Counted from the first letter of the stretch, positions 35,302 to 45,480 are shown. The stretch is 64,000 nucleotides of DNA from Nesterenkonia sandarakina (GCF_013410215.1 NZ_JACCFQ010000001.1:806001-870000); one strand, 5' to 3'. Notes: a model not told the origin generated them from the letters alone. Numbers and translations are program-made.

Positions 35302-35950
35302 GATCATCGGAGTCGTGATCAGCCTCAGCGGCGTCATGGTCCATCTCGTCCATGTCTTCGCTATGGTCCATCTCGTCGCCGTGGTCCATGCCCTCCATCT
35401 CATCGCCGTGCTCGTAGGGCTCATCCTGCCCGCCGTCGTCGCGGACCATGGCTTCAATGGACTCCTGCGTGCCGTCCTCGAACTCCAGCGAGATCTCCAG
35501 CACCTCGCCGGGCAGCAGCTCCTGTTGCAGATCCATCAGCATCAGGTGGTCCCCTCCGGTCTCCAACTCCAAAGCGCCTGAGGCCGGGATGGTGAAGCCG
35601 CCGTCGATCTCCTGCATGACCTGCTGGCCGTCTTCCTCCACGATCTCGTGGAGCTCCGTGATGCCGGCGACCTCAGAACTCGCTGCGACGACCGTGAGGT
35701 CCTCATCGGTCAAGTTCTCGATGGTGCCGAAGACGCTGGTCATCTCAGAGTCCGTGGCGCGTGCCCAGACATCGTCTTGACTGCTCTGGATCAGAGCATT
35801 GTCGCCCGACTCAGCCTGGGGGGCCTCGGACTGAGTCGTCTCAGCCTCGGTTTCAGACTCTTCAGGCTCGGTTCCTGCGTCTGCGCAGGAGGTCAGCGTC
35901 AGCGTTGCGGCTGCCGCGAGGGCGGAGAGGGTCCAAGTGGTGTTCTTCAT
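35291..35950 (-). CDS. PCuAC-type copper chaperone lipoprotein
   Basis: A 219-aa lipoprotein. Signal peptide and lipobox LTSC lie in residues 1-22, followed by a Glu/Thr-rich linker. The copper(I) motif is H101-x10-M112-x22-H135-x-M137, close to the family consensus. The C-terminal 40 residues are an extra Asp/His/Met-rich tail with DHGDEMDHSEDMDEM, which would bind further metal. AAAGGA precedes the ATG. It delivers copper outside the membrane, probably to cytochrome oxidase or a secreted cuproenzyme, and is coupled to the DyP peroxidase. Confidence 0.92.
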   Translation of the reverse strand: MKNTTWTLSALAAAATLTLTSCADAGTEPEESETEAETTQSEAPQAESGDNALIQSSQDDVWARATDSEMTSVFGTIENLTDEDLTVVAASSEVAGITELHEIVEEDGQQVMQEIDGGFTIPASGALELETGGDHLMLMDLQQELLPGEVLEISLEFEDGTQESIEAMVRDDGGQDEPYEHGDEMEGMDHGDEMDHSEDMDEMDHDAAEADHDSDDHEH

Positions 35951-36160
35951 GACAGTGGTGTCCTTTCGGGCGTATGACCCTGAAGCCCGAGGGCGCACTG
36001 AGGCGCGACGGGCATAGGTGTGTTGGGTGAGGAGGCGATCCGCGGATGCGGCTCTGCTCAGCTGCACCTGGCCACAGAAGAGAGGCAGGCCAGCATTGAC
36101 CTGATCAGGGGCTGCGTGAGGGCAGCACCGGGACAGGCGTGGGAGCTCGACGTCGACGAG

Positions 36161-36225
36161 TCAGGCGCGGAGTTTCCGCCGCGACAGCTCAGGCGCGTTA
36201 GGTCAGGCGCGACGGGTCAGGCGCG
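36161..36225. repeat. Short repeat TCAGGCGCG, four copies
   Basis: TCAGGCGCG occurs at 36161, 36189, 36203 and 36217; the last three are spaced exactly 14 bp and the first is at twice that distance. The final copy contains the CopC stop codon. Confidence 0.8.
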
Positions 36226-36942
36226 GGGGTTCTTCCGCCCGCGCAGGACAGCGGTCGCGATCGCGGCGATGCCACCGACTACGACGATGCCACCGAGCAC
36301 GAACGCCCAGACCGGAAGCCCGGAATCCTGCTGGGTGTCAGCAGCGGCGTCACCCGCGACCGGCTCCTCCGCCTGATCAGGATCAGCGGCGCTGGAGTCG
36401 GCGGCGTCGTCGTCCTCTGCTGGCGCAGCGGATTCAGTCTCCGTCTCGGCCTCATCCTCGGTCTCCTCCGAAGCGGAGGCCGTGGGCTCTGGCGTCGGCT
36501 CAGGCTCCGGGGCGGTCTCCTCGACTTCGAAATCGAAGGACTGCTCCTCGGCGTGGCCATCGGAGTAGACCACTCGGTAGGCCACCGTGTAGTCGCCTCC
36601 GGGGAGATCCTCAGGGAACTCCGCTGACATGGTCGCACCTTCGACCTCGGTTTCGCCCTCCCAGTTCTCCCCGTCGGCATCGCTGACCTGGATGATGTTG
36701 GTGATTCCATCACCTGTGGTCAGGCCGCCTCCGGAGAACTCGAGGGTGATCTCCTCGGGGCTCTCCTGCAGGACCTCCCCCGCCTCCGGGGAGGAGGCGA
36801 TGAGCGAATCGTGCGCCCAGGCCGGAGCGGCCATCGTGGTGACCGCCAGGCCGAGCGCCGCAGTGGTGGAGAGCGCGGTGATGCGACCGGCGCGTCGGCG
36901 ACGCGTGGTGGGCGTACAGGGTGCAGTGGTGTTCGGTGACAT
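36217..36942 (-). CDS. CopC-domain copper-binding protein with C-terminal anchor
   Basis: A 241-aa protein. A signal peptide ends AWA, giving H44 as the first mature residue; with D128 and H130 (YSDGH) it forms the classical CopC copper(II) site. Residues 44-140 are the beta-barrel domain. Residues 145-205 are an acidic Pro/Glu/Ala linker and 210-232 a membrane helix, so the protein is tethered to the outer face. It is second in the minus-strand metal cluster, downstream of a His-rich membrane protein. Confidence 0.93.
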   Translation of the reverse strand: MSPNTTAPCTPTTRRRRAGRITALSTTAALGLAVTTMAAPAWAHDSLIASSPEAGEVLQESPEEITLEFSGGGLTTGDGITNIIQVSDADGENWEGETEVEGATMSAEFPEDLPGGDYTVAYRVVYSDGHAEEQSFDFEVEETAPEPEPTPEPTASASEETEDEAETETESAAPAEDDDAADSSAADPDQAEEPVAGDAAADTQQDSGLPVWAFVLGGIVVVGGIAAIATAVLRGRKNPRA

Positions 36943-37008
36943 GGGGTTGTGCTTTCCGTCGTGAAGTGACTGGTCCCCGGCGTCGTGCCGTGGGGACCAC
37001 GGGTGATG

Positions 37009-37677
37009 TCAGCTCACGAGGACAGGCGGTCCACGCAGCGTCTGCGCGCCACCGCCGCACCAGAGATCCTGCAGGATCACGGTGGAGAAGGAGTCATGCG
37101 CGCGGATCGCCCGGGGCCCGGTCAGCGACACCGGGCGCAGGAACAGCAACAACACCGGGCGCAGCAGCAGCAGGGAGCCGAGCGCGTGCAGGATCAGCTC
37201 GCCGCGACGGATCACCGCGAAGGTGAAGATCCCGGCACAGACGTGGGCGAAGACCATCGGCGCGTCGGGCAGCACCTGAGCCACCGCACTTGTCTCCCCC
37301 GCTCCCGCGACGGTCACGACGTGATCATGGACCGCATGTCCGGTGTGCGCTGCGGCGTCGCTGTGCACGGTGGTGCTGGCTGACGAGCCGGTGGCCGGGA
37401 AGAGCGCAAACAGGCCGTGCAGCATGGCCTGGCTGAAGACGACGGCGACGCCGAGCCGGACGCGGCTGAGCCGGACGGCGGAGAGCGAGGCGCAGACGGG
37501 CAGGCTCACCGCGAGCGCCAGGACCAGCACGATCCAGTGCGGCATGTGATGCCCAGCAGCGGTGTGCGAGACGGCGGCGGACCCGATGGCCAGGCTCGCG
37601 GCCAGCAGTCCCCGGCCCAGCCGGGCGGGACCCGAGACGAGGCGCGGCGAAGGGGTGATGTCCGCGGCATTGACCAC
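37009..37677 (-). CDS. His-rich multi-helix membrane protein near CopC
   Basis: A 222-aa protein with about five hydrophobic segments. A loop between helices 3 and 4 is His-rich (TVHSDAAAHTGHAVHDH), as in copper-handling membrane proteins, and AHVCAGIFTFAVIRRGE follows. The start is GTG at 37677 with AAGGAGG 9 nt upstream. Its promoter overlaps a palindromic operator-like site (37711-37729). I do not recognise a named family; the position in front of CopC and PCuAC suggests copper homeostasis. Confidence 0.7.
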   Translation of the reverse strand: MVNAADITPSPRLVSGPARLGRGLLAASLAIGSAAVSHTAAGHHMPHWIVLVLALAVSLPVCASLSAVRLSRVRLGVAVVFSQAMLHGLFALFPATGSSASTTVHSDAAAHTGHAVHDHVVTVAGAGETSAVAQVLPDAPMVFAHVCAGIFTFAVIRRGELILHALGSLLLLRPVLLLFLRPVSLTGPRAIRAHDSFSTVILQDLWCGGGAQTLRGPPVLVS

Positions 37678-37708
37678 AGGAAACCCCCTCCTTCGGCTGA
37701 TGTCGGCG

Positions 37709-37729
37709 AGTCTACTACAGCGCGTAGAA
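37709..37729 (-). promoter_or_regulatory. CopY/BlaI-like operator overlapping a -10 box
   Basis: The plus-strand sequence TCTACTACAGCGCGTAGAA (37711-37729) is an imperfect palindrome with CTAC/GTAG arms. On the minus strand its right part forms a -10 TAGACT (37714-37709), 32 nt upstream of the GTG. An almost identical site lies at 51366-51384 in another promoter. Confidence 0.55.
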
Positions 37730-37808
37730 CCGTTGCCGGGTGGATCGCTGCTTGTCGGATCGGTTACGGGGCCCGCTCCGCTCATGGACGCCTCGCCCCG
37801 GTTCGTGT

Positions 37809-37881
37809 CATCGATTGTGCAATCTGTGCAGGTTCTCCGCCTCCTGGCGGATGAAACGGCGGTCGAATTGCACAATCGATG
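37809..37881. repeat. 73-bp palindromic repeat, copy 1
   Basis: The element begins CATCGATTGTGCAAT and ends with the reverse complement ATTGCACAATCGATG. The centre holds a second perfect hairpin, TCCGCC-TCCT-GGCGGA. It lies between divergent genes, 79 bp before the membrane protein at 37961. Copy 2, of exactly the same length, is at 38944-39016. Confidence 0.85.
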
Positions 37882-37960
37882 CAGGCAGGGCGGCTTCACC
37901 GGACTAAATCGCCCCGGAGTGGCTCGCGCGGATGACTCGGGGCGGGGACATACTGGCGCT

Positions 37961-38443
37961 ATGTCGAGCAGCCAGTCACCGAGGGCCCACCGCATCGGGT
38001 GGGCGAGTCGATTCCTGCGCATCACGGCTTGGGCGGCGTTCCTGGTTGCGGGGACGGCCGGGACCTGGTTCGGGACCCTCGCCCTGCTGCCCTGGGGGCT
38101 GGGCTACAGCTACGACACGGCCACTGGGATTCAGCACGGCCCTCCAGTGCCGTGGCAGTTCCTGGTCTGCGGCGTCCTGCTCCTGGGCATCGCGGTGGTG
38201 ACATCCTGGAACCGGTGCTGGCCTACGGTGCTGCTGCTGCCGCCGTCGCTGACTCTGGCCTGGTCCATGACCGCCAGCAGCGAGGACATCACCGGCCTCT
38301 GGCTGGTGGGGGCGGGCTTCATGGCGGTGGGCAGCACGCTGGGGACGCTGGTGGTCCTGGGCGTCACCAGATTCGCCCGGCCCGAGCACACACTGCCGAA
38401 GTCCCCCTTCGACGGCGGCACCCGCGTGTCGCAGCGTGACTGA
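37961..38443 (+). CDS. Tandem-duplicated membrane protein, copy A
   Basis: A 160-aa protein with four hydrophobic segments and no known domain. It shares its layout and long stretches with the next gene (VLLLPPSLTLAWSM, TASSEDITGLWLVGAG, GSTLGTLVVLGVT). A CATACT -10 lies 6 nt before the ATG, so the message is probably leaderless. It sits between the two 73-bp palindromic repeats. The Cys at the CW pair near residue 86 and the Trp-rich N-terminal helix are notable. Function unknown. Confidence 0.75.
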   Translation: MSSSQSPRAHRIGWASRFLRITAWAAFLVAGTAGTWFGTLALLPWGLGYSYDTATGIQHGPPVPWQFLVCGVLLLGIAVVTSWNRCWPTVLLLPPSLTLAWSMTASSEDITGLWLVGAGFMAVGSTLGTLVVLGVTRFARPEHTLPKSPFDGGTRVSQRD

Positions 38444-38467
38444 CTCTGCCTCGAACATACTGACGCG

Positions 38468-38941
38468 ATGACCACCCTTCCGCCGGCCGGACCTGCCGAC
38501 CGCAGCCACTCCTGGGGAAGCTCGCGCTTCCTGGCCTGGGCGCTCTTCGTGATCCTCGGGTCCACCGGCGCCTGGTTCGCGTGGATGGGCTGGGACCAGG
38601 AGTATCAGGTGGACCCGGTGACCGGACTGGCGCACGGCCCCTATGAGGCCTGGCAGGTGATCGGCTGCGGCATCACCCTGTTGGCGGTGGCCGTGCCGGC
38701 TTCTTGGGGGCGGCACTGGAAGTCCGTGCTGCTGCTGCCGCCGTCGTTCACTGTGGCCTGGAGTGTCACCGCGGCCAGTGAGGACAGCAGCGGACTGTGG
38801 CTCGTCGGTGCGATCATGGTGCTCATCGGCAGCAGCCTGGGCACAGCCGTGGTCCTCGGTGTCACCGGCGGTGTCGAGAGCCTCCTCGGGCGGATCCGGA
38901 GACCCGGAGCTCCGCGCGAGGTGGGCTCAGGTCACCCCTGA
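38468..38941 (+). CDS. Tandem-duplicated membrane protein, copy B
   Basis: A 157-aa paralogue of the preceding gene. Conserved blocks are VLLLPPSFTVAWSVTAASED, SSGLWLVGA and GSSLGTAVVLGVT. The CATACT -10 also lies 6 nt before its ATG, so even the promoter was duplicated. It has four hydrophobic segments. Only 24 bp separate the two genes and the second repeat copy starts 3 bp after this stop. Function unknown. Confidence 0.75.
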   Translation: MTTLPPAGPADRSHSWGSSRFLAWALFVILGSTGAWFAWMGWDQEYQVDPVTGLAHGPYEAWQVIGCGITLLAVAVPASWGRHWKSVLLLPPSFTVAWSVTAASEDSSGLWLVGAIMVLIGSSLGTAVVLGVTGGVESLLGRIRRPGAPREVGSGHP

Positions 38942-38943
38942 GG

Positions 38944-39016
38944 CATCGAGTGTGCAATTCGTGCAGGTTTTTCCTCGGGATCCGTGCTCTGCGGCGCTCG
39001 AATTGCACAATCGATG
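38944..39016. repeat. 73-bp palindromic repeat, copy 2
   Basis: It has the same length and outer arms as copy 1. By eye, 25 of the first 30 bases and 22 of the last 23 agree with copy 1, but only about 5 of the central 20 do. It lies between the convergent copy B and MFS genes, in the same orientation as copy 1. Confidence 0.85.
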
Positions 39017-39096
39017 GCGCGGGGGGCGGAGGCGGGACGGGTGGGATGCGCGGGGTGGGAGAGGCGGGACGGGTGAGCCTGCCGCCCCACGGCGGC

Positions 39097-41379
<2,283 letters not shown>

Positions 41380-41384
<5 letters not shown>

Positions 41385-41424
41385 CAGTGCATCTTATGCA
41401 CTGCTATAAGTTTGCACAAGTGCA
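41380..41424 (-). promoter_or_regulatory. Leaderless TetR-MFS promoter with twin TGCACNNGTGCA operators
   Basis: The minus-strand promoter is TTGTGC (-35, 41419-41414), 17-bp spacer, TAAGAT (-10, 41396-41391), then GTG at 41384. Palindrome TGCACAAGTGCA at 41413-41424 covers the -35, and TGCACCAGTGCA at 41380-41391 covers the start codon. Their centres are 33 bp apart. Confidence 0.8.
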
Positions 41425-41503
41425 CGTCTTTGACCTGCGGCGCGCCGGGCGGATCACCCCTCAGGCTGACGCTTACGAGCCGCTCCTCCGAAATAATGAA
41501 GCA

Positions 41504-42043
41504 ATGCTCGAATCACTCACACTTGCCTCAGACGTCGCCCCCTCGGTCACAGGGGACAGCTGGATCGCCGGCCTGCAGAACTGGACCCAGGGGCTGCCGC
41601 CCGCGCTGCAGTGGCTCGGCGTCATCCTGGTCTCCGCCATTCCCTTCGTCGAGTCCTACGGGGGAGCTCCGATCGGGATCATCGCCGGCCTGTACCCGGC
41701 GGTGGCGATCTTCGCCGCCGTCGTCGGGAACATGCTCTCGCTGATCCTGGTGGTCTATGTCGCCCACTGGGTGCGCACCGCCGTGCTGCACAAGCGCCCG
41801 CAGCGCCCGGCCCCGGAGAAGTCCTCTAAGCGCGAGAAGGTCCGGCGGATCTTTGATCGCTTCGGTGTCCCCGGGGTCTCCATCCTGGGGCCACTGGCCC
41901 TGCCGAGTCAGTTCACCGCACCGTTGATGGTCTCCTTCGGGGCCTCCCGCCACGCGGTGATGGCCTGGATGCTGGTCTCGGTGATCCTCTGGGGCGTCGG
42001 ACTGGGACTGCTCGCGCTCTTCGCGCTCGCCGCCATCGCCTGA
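41504..42043 (+). CDS. Small multidrug export protein (COG2426-like)
   Basis: A 179-aa membrane protein with about five helices. VSAIPFVESYGGAPIGIIAG is the characteristic SxxPFxExxGA-type motif of this family, and GVSILGPLALPSQFTAPLMV a second. The ATG at 41504 has AATAAT 6 nt upstream and no ribosome site. It is divergent from the TetR-MFS operon and shares its intergenic region, so it may be under the same repressor. Substrate unknown. Confidence 0.8.
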   Translation: MLESLTLASDVAPSVTGDSWIAGLQNWTQGLPPALQWLGVILVSAIPFVESYGGAPIGIIAGLYPAVAIFAAVVGNMLSLILVVYVAHWVRTAVLHKRPQRPAPEKSSKREKVRRIFDRFGVPGVSILGPLALPSQFTAPLMVSFGASRHAVMAWMLVSVILWGVGLGLLALFALAAIA

Positions 42044-42163
42044 CCCGGCTGACCCGAAGGGGTGGGCGGGGCGCCAGGCCTTAGGGGCGGCCGGGCCCGT
42101 GGGACACCGGGGCCGTAGGCGCACCAGGAGCACTGATCCGACCGGGCACCCGAAGCGCAGGTC

Positions 42164-43330
42164 TCAGCGCTGCTCGGCGTCCTTGGGGTAGCGCTGGAGT
42201 TCGCGAGACCCCTGCGTGAGGTTCTTCAGCTCCACGGTGTCGTCGAAGTTCGCTCCGATGGCCCCGGCGAAGGTGCCCAGCGAGGCTGAGAGCCACGCGA
42301 TCTCCACGTAGTTCATGAAGCCTGTCCCCTCACCGAGGATCTGCGCCATGAATCCGGGTTCGATCAGCAGCAGCCCGACCACCAGGATGGAGATGAAGAG
42401 CCCGAAGTACAGGGCGGCAACGCTGGTCAGCAGGCTCACCACCGTGGAGATGTTGTACATGGCGGCCTCCCGGGCGCCGCCGACTGCCGCCGATCGGTCC
42501 CAGAGGCGGTTGCTGATGATCAGCCAGGCGCTGACGATCCCGACGGCGGCCAGCGAGACGATCGCCAGGCGCCAATGCGGCAGGAAGTTCGCCATCTCCC
42601 AGATGGTGGTGAAGAAGATGCCGAAGGCGCCGGTGGCGGCTGCGGCGGCGAAGACGCCGGAGAGCTTGGGCAGGGACCACAGCGGCTCATTGGCCGCCAC
42701 CATCCCCAGGGTCATCCAGAGCCTGCCGGGGAAGAGCATCCCCGGGGAGATGAAGAAGGTGTCGTCGCCCTTCTGCTCCTCCACGTGGGCGTAGTAGCCG
42801 CCGTACTCGCGTGCCGCGTCCACCGACTGATTGAGCAGCGCGGTGACCACCCGGTAGAGCTCTCGACGCAGCGAATGCATGATGAACACCGGCCCCAGCG
42901 CCGGCAGCGAGACGATCGCGAGCCTGTCTGAGAAGTGCAGCTCCGCGGTCTTGGGGCGTTCACCGGCCATGCGCGGGATCTCGGTGATGATCACCGTCAT
43001 GTCAGCCTCGGCTTCGCGGGCCCACTGCTTGGCCACGTCGAGGTCGAGCGTGGCGTCTTCTCGCAGCGGGATCAGCACCTGCTCCTGGGTGACCTCGGCA
43101 CCCCGCGCCCAATGCGCGTTGCGCCCGCGCGGGGGCTGCTTGAGCATCTGGCGCACCAGCAGGGAGGTGCGTCCCGGGTCGGAGTAGACCACGATGCTGC
43201 CGTCCCCGACCGGCAGGTCGGCCTCGGAATACTGGCTTACCTGACCCTGGTTCTGGGTGTCCTGCTCCCCTGGTGCCGTGCCCTGATTCGATTCCTCATG
43301 CGTATCCTCGGAGGTTTCCTGCGATGCCAT
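42164..43330 (-). CDS. Membrane protein of a two-copy family (paralogue of 13472-14587)
   Basis: A 388-aa protein. A 45-residue Gln/Glu/Ser-rich head leads into a soluble domain (residues 45-190) with DATLDLDVAKQ and TEIPR motifs, then four or five membrane helices including ATGAFGIFFTTIWEM and, near the end, GTFAGAIGANFDDTVEL. The match to the gene at 13472 is clear in both halves. Unlike that copy it stands alone, without the ABC-class ATPase. It starts leaderless: TACTGT lies 6 nt before the ATG. Confidence 0.78.
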   Translation of the reverse strand: MASQETSEDTHEESNQGTAPGEQDTQNQGQVSQYSEADLPVGDGSIVVYSDPGRTSLLVRQMLKQPPRGRNAHWARGAEVTQEQVLIPLREDATLDLDVAKQWAREAEADMTVIITEIPRMAGERPKTAELHFSDRLAIVSLPALGPVFIMHSLRRELYRVVTALLNQSVDAAREYGGYYAHVEEQKGDDTFFISPGMLFPGRLWMTLGMVAANEPLWSLPKLSGVFAAAAATGAFGIFFTTIWEMANFLPHWRLAIVSLAAVGIVSAWLIISNRLWDRSAAVGGAREAAMYNISTVVSLLTSVAALYFGLFISILVVGLLLIEPGFMAQILGEGTGFMNYVEIAWLSASLGTFAGAIGANFDDTVELKNLTQGSRELQRYPKDAEQR

Positions 43331-43342
43331 GTCATCACAGTA
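43330..43342 (-). promoter_or_regulatory. Leaderless-type -10 box for gene 42164-43330
   Basis: On the minus strand TACTGT (43342-43337) is followed after 6 nt by the ATG at 43330. Confidence 0.5.
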
Positions 43343-43404
43343 CCGTCGCGCGCTGATGACGGTGTCGGCGCGATCCAGCGCGCCGACACCGCCTGCAGGG
43401 CCGC

Positions 43405-44478
43405 TCAGGAGTCGCTGAGCATGTCCAGCACCAGGGGCTTGACCTGGCTGCCGTAGAGCTCGATGGCGCTCATCATGTGCTCATGCGCCAGGCTGGCGTT
43501 GCCGTATTTCATGCCGAACCGGCTGTTGCCCAGCAGCTTCTGGGTGCGCACGATCTTCTTGGCCACCGTCTCCGGGGAGCCGACATAGAGCGCTCCCTGG
43601 TGGACCTCCTGCTCGAACTGCGCCCGGGACGGGTGCCCGTTGCCCCAACCGCGCTCACGCCCCAGCTTCGCCATGGATTCCGCCCAGGACGGGTAGAAGA
43701 TGTCCAGCGCCTCCTCGTCGGTGGGGGCCACGAATCCATGCGAGTGCACCGCGATGCGGCGGTTGCCGCTGTGACCAAACTCATCGAGCGCCTTCTGGTA
43801 GAGCTGCGCCAGCGGCCGGAAACGCTCGGGGGCGCCGCCGATGATCGCCAGCTCCAGGCCCAGGCCGTGACGCGCGGCTCGCACCACGGAGTTCGGCGTG
43901 CCGCCCACAGCGATCCAGGTGGGCAGGCCGTGCTCATGCTCGGTCTTGGGGTAGATCTCCTGGTTCTTCAGCGACCCCCGGGTATTCCCCTGCCAGCTGA
44001 TCGCCGCCTCGCTGCGCAGTCGGGTGAACAGCTCCACCTTCTCCTCGAAGAGCTGCTCGTAGTCGGAGAGGTCGTAGCCGAAGAGCGGGTAGGACTCGAT
44101 GAAGGAGCCGCGCCCCAGGGAGACCTCGGCGCGACCACCGGTGAGGCCGTCGATCGTGGCGAAGCGCTGATAGACGCGCACCGGGTCGTCCGAGGAGAGC
44201 ACGGTGACCGCGGAGGTGAGCTTGATCCGTTCCGTGGCGGCACCGATCGCGGAGAGCACCACGTCCGGGGCGGAGATCGCGTAGTCAGGGCGGTGGTGCT
44301 CGCCGATGCCGATCACATCCACTCCAGAGGCGTCGGCCATCTTGGCCTCCGCCAGGACGTTGCGCAGCACCTGGGGCTGCGGGACATCCTGCTCGCCGTC
44401 GAGCGTCTTGGTGACGTCTCCGAAGGTGTGCAGGCCGAGTTCGAACTGGTCGCTGTGGCGCTCTGTGCTGATGGTCAT
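43405..44478 (-). CDS. LLM-class flavin-dependent oxidoreductase (luciferase-like)
   Basis: A 357-aa TIM-barrel monooxygenase of the bacterial-luciferase family. GVDVIGIGEHHRPDYAISAP is the N-terminal flavin/substrate strand, LTSAVTVLSSDDPVRVYQRF the classical second motif, and AEVSLGRGSFIESYPLFG the third. Such enzymes use reduced FMN or F420; the cofactor is not decided by sequence here. I prefer the ATG at 44478 to a GTG nine codons upstream because it matches the usual N-terminus. It converges with nothing and lies alone behind the LysR gene. Confidence 0.9.
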   Translation of the reverse strand: MTISTERHSDQFELGLHTFGDVTKTLDGEQDVPQPQVLRNVLAEAKMADASGVDVIGIGEHHRPDYAISAPDVVLSAIGAATERIKLTSAVTVLSSDDPVRVYQRFATIDGLTGGRAEVSLGRGSFIESYPLFGYDLSDYEQLFEEKVELFTRLRSEAAISWQGNTRGSLKNQEIYPKTEHEHGLPTWIAVGGTPNSVVRAARHGLGLELAIIGGAPERFRPLAQLYQKALDEFGHSGNRRIAVHSHGFVAPTDEEALDIFYPSWAESMAKLGRERGWGNGHPSRAQFEQEVHQGALYVGSPETVAKKIVRTQKLLGNSRFGMKYGNASLAHEHMMSAIELYGSQVKPLVLDMLSDS

Positions 44479-44541
44479 GGTCGGTGCAACGCCAAGCCCC
44501 GCCACTCCATTCCTAAAAATTTGAAGGACTTTTCAAGCTCG

Positions 44542-44587
44542 CCCTCAGCGCATGCGGGCCGCCGCCCTCACCGCATGCGGGCCGCCG
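44542..44587. repeat. 23-bp tandem duplication at the end of the LysR gene
   Basis: Two 23-bp units sharing GCATGCGGGCCGCCG lie head to tail at 44542-44564 and 44565-44587, differing at one base. The LysR stop codon (44568-44570) is in the second unit. Confidence 0.8.
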
Positions 44588-45461
44588 CCCGACGCACGGC
44601 GCCGGTGAGCCGGTCCATCACCGCAGTGGTGCTGGACCAGTGCTGCCAATGCAGGACCGTCTCCTGCAGTCCGATCTCCTCCACGACCGCGAGATCGGGA
44701 TGCGTCCCCTCCCGCACCCCCGGGGGCATCATCGACTCCGGGATCATTCCCCACCCCAGGCCGTAGCCGACCGCCGCGTTATAGGCCTCCACGGAGGGCA
44801 CCATATGCGTGGTCGGCGTGCCGGAGACCCCGAGGCGGCGCAGCCCGGTGCGCTGCAGCGAATCGCGGATCCCGTACTCCACCAGCGGCACTCGCTGCCA
44901 GTCCACCACCCGACCCGGGGAACGGTGCCGGTCCAGCAGCTCGGTGCTGGCCACCGGCCAGTACCGCATCACGCCCAGCACCGTGGAGCGGCACCCGGAG
45001 ACTGGGGTCGGATTCTCCGCCACCGCCGCCGCCACCGTGCCGTTGCGCAGCAGCTCATGGGTGTGCTCCTGGTCCTCGGCGTAGAAATGCAGCTCCACGT
45101 CATCCCAGGTCGCAGCCTCCTGCAGCACCCGCAAGAACCAGCTGGCCAGGGAATCCGCATTCACCGCCACGGAGAGGGTCACCGTGGGGGCCGCCTCCCC
45201 GGGGATCCGATGGAAGCCCAGGCTCCGCCGCGCCTCATCCTCGAGCATCACGGTCTGCCGTGCGATGCGCAGCAGCTCCGCCCCTGACTCTGTGGGCGCC
45301 ACCGGGACCGTGCGAGTGAGCAGCACATGCCCGACCTCCCTCTCCAGGGCCTTGATCCGCTGGGAGAAGGCAGATCCGGAGATCTGCAGCAGCGCCGAGG
45401 CGGACTCGAAGGTCCCCTCATCCACCGCTGCGACGAAGGCGCGCAGGTGATCTGTGTTCAT
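44568..45461 (-). CDS. LysR-family regulator of the amino-acid exporter (LysG/ArgP-like)
   Basis: A 297-aa LysR regulator. The helix-turn-helix is in residues 2-60 (DHLRAFVAAVDEGTFESASALLQIS and onward), with the ArgP-type segment ISGSAFSQRIKALEREVGHVLL. The C-terminal part is the substrate-binding co-inducer domain. It is divergent from a LysE/ArgO exporter, the classical arrangement in which basic amino acids activate the exporter. The start has TAGGCT 6 nt upstream (leaderless). The perfect 21-bp palindrome at 45481-45501 is the likely binding site. Confidence 0.93.
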   Translation of the reverse strand: MNTDHLRAFVAAVDEGTFESASALLQISGSAFSQRIKALEREVGHVLLTRTVPVAPTESGAELLRIARQTVMLEDEARRSLGFHRIPGEAAPTVTLSVAVNADSLASWFLRVLQEAATWDDVELHFYAEDQEHTHELLRNGTVAAAVAENPTPVSGCRSTVLGVMRYWPVASTELLDRHRSPGRVVDWQRVPLVEYGIRDSLQRTGLRRLGVSGTPTTHMVPSVEAYNAAVGYGLGWGMIPESMMPPGVREGTHPDLAVVEEIGLQETVLHWQHWSSTTAVMDRLTGAVRRAAARMR

Positions 45462-45473
45462 GCCACCAGCCTA
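45461..45473 (-). promoter_or_regulatory. Leaderless-type -10 box of the LysR gene
   Basis: On the minus strand TAGGCT (45473-45468) is followed after 6 nt by the ATG at 45461. The 21-bp palindrome lies over the -35 position. Confidence 0.5.
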
Positions 45474-45480
45474 CCGAGGG

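Noticed and set aside
33850-35595. A 581-codon plus-strand frame opposite the DyP and PepSY genes
   Set aside because: The opposite strand encodes recognisable DyP, PCuAC and PepSY proteins with signal peptides and catalytic residues; this frame has none.
37809-39016. Integron attC sites as an explanation for the 73-bp palindromes
   Set aside because: The outer ends lack the GTTRRRY/RYYYAAC core-site consensus of attC, and the arms are perfectly rather than imperfectly paired.
38944-39016. Bidirectional terminator as the role of the second 73-bp repeat
   Set aside because: Its position between convergent genes would fit, but copy 1 is between divergent genes, so termination cannot be the shared reason for conservation.
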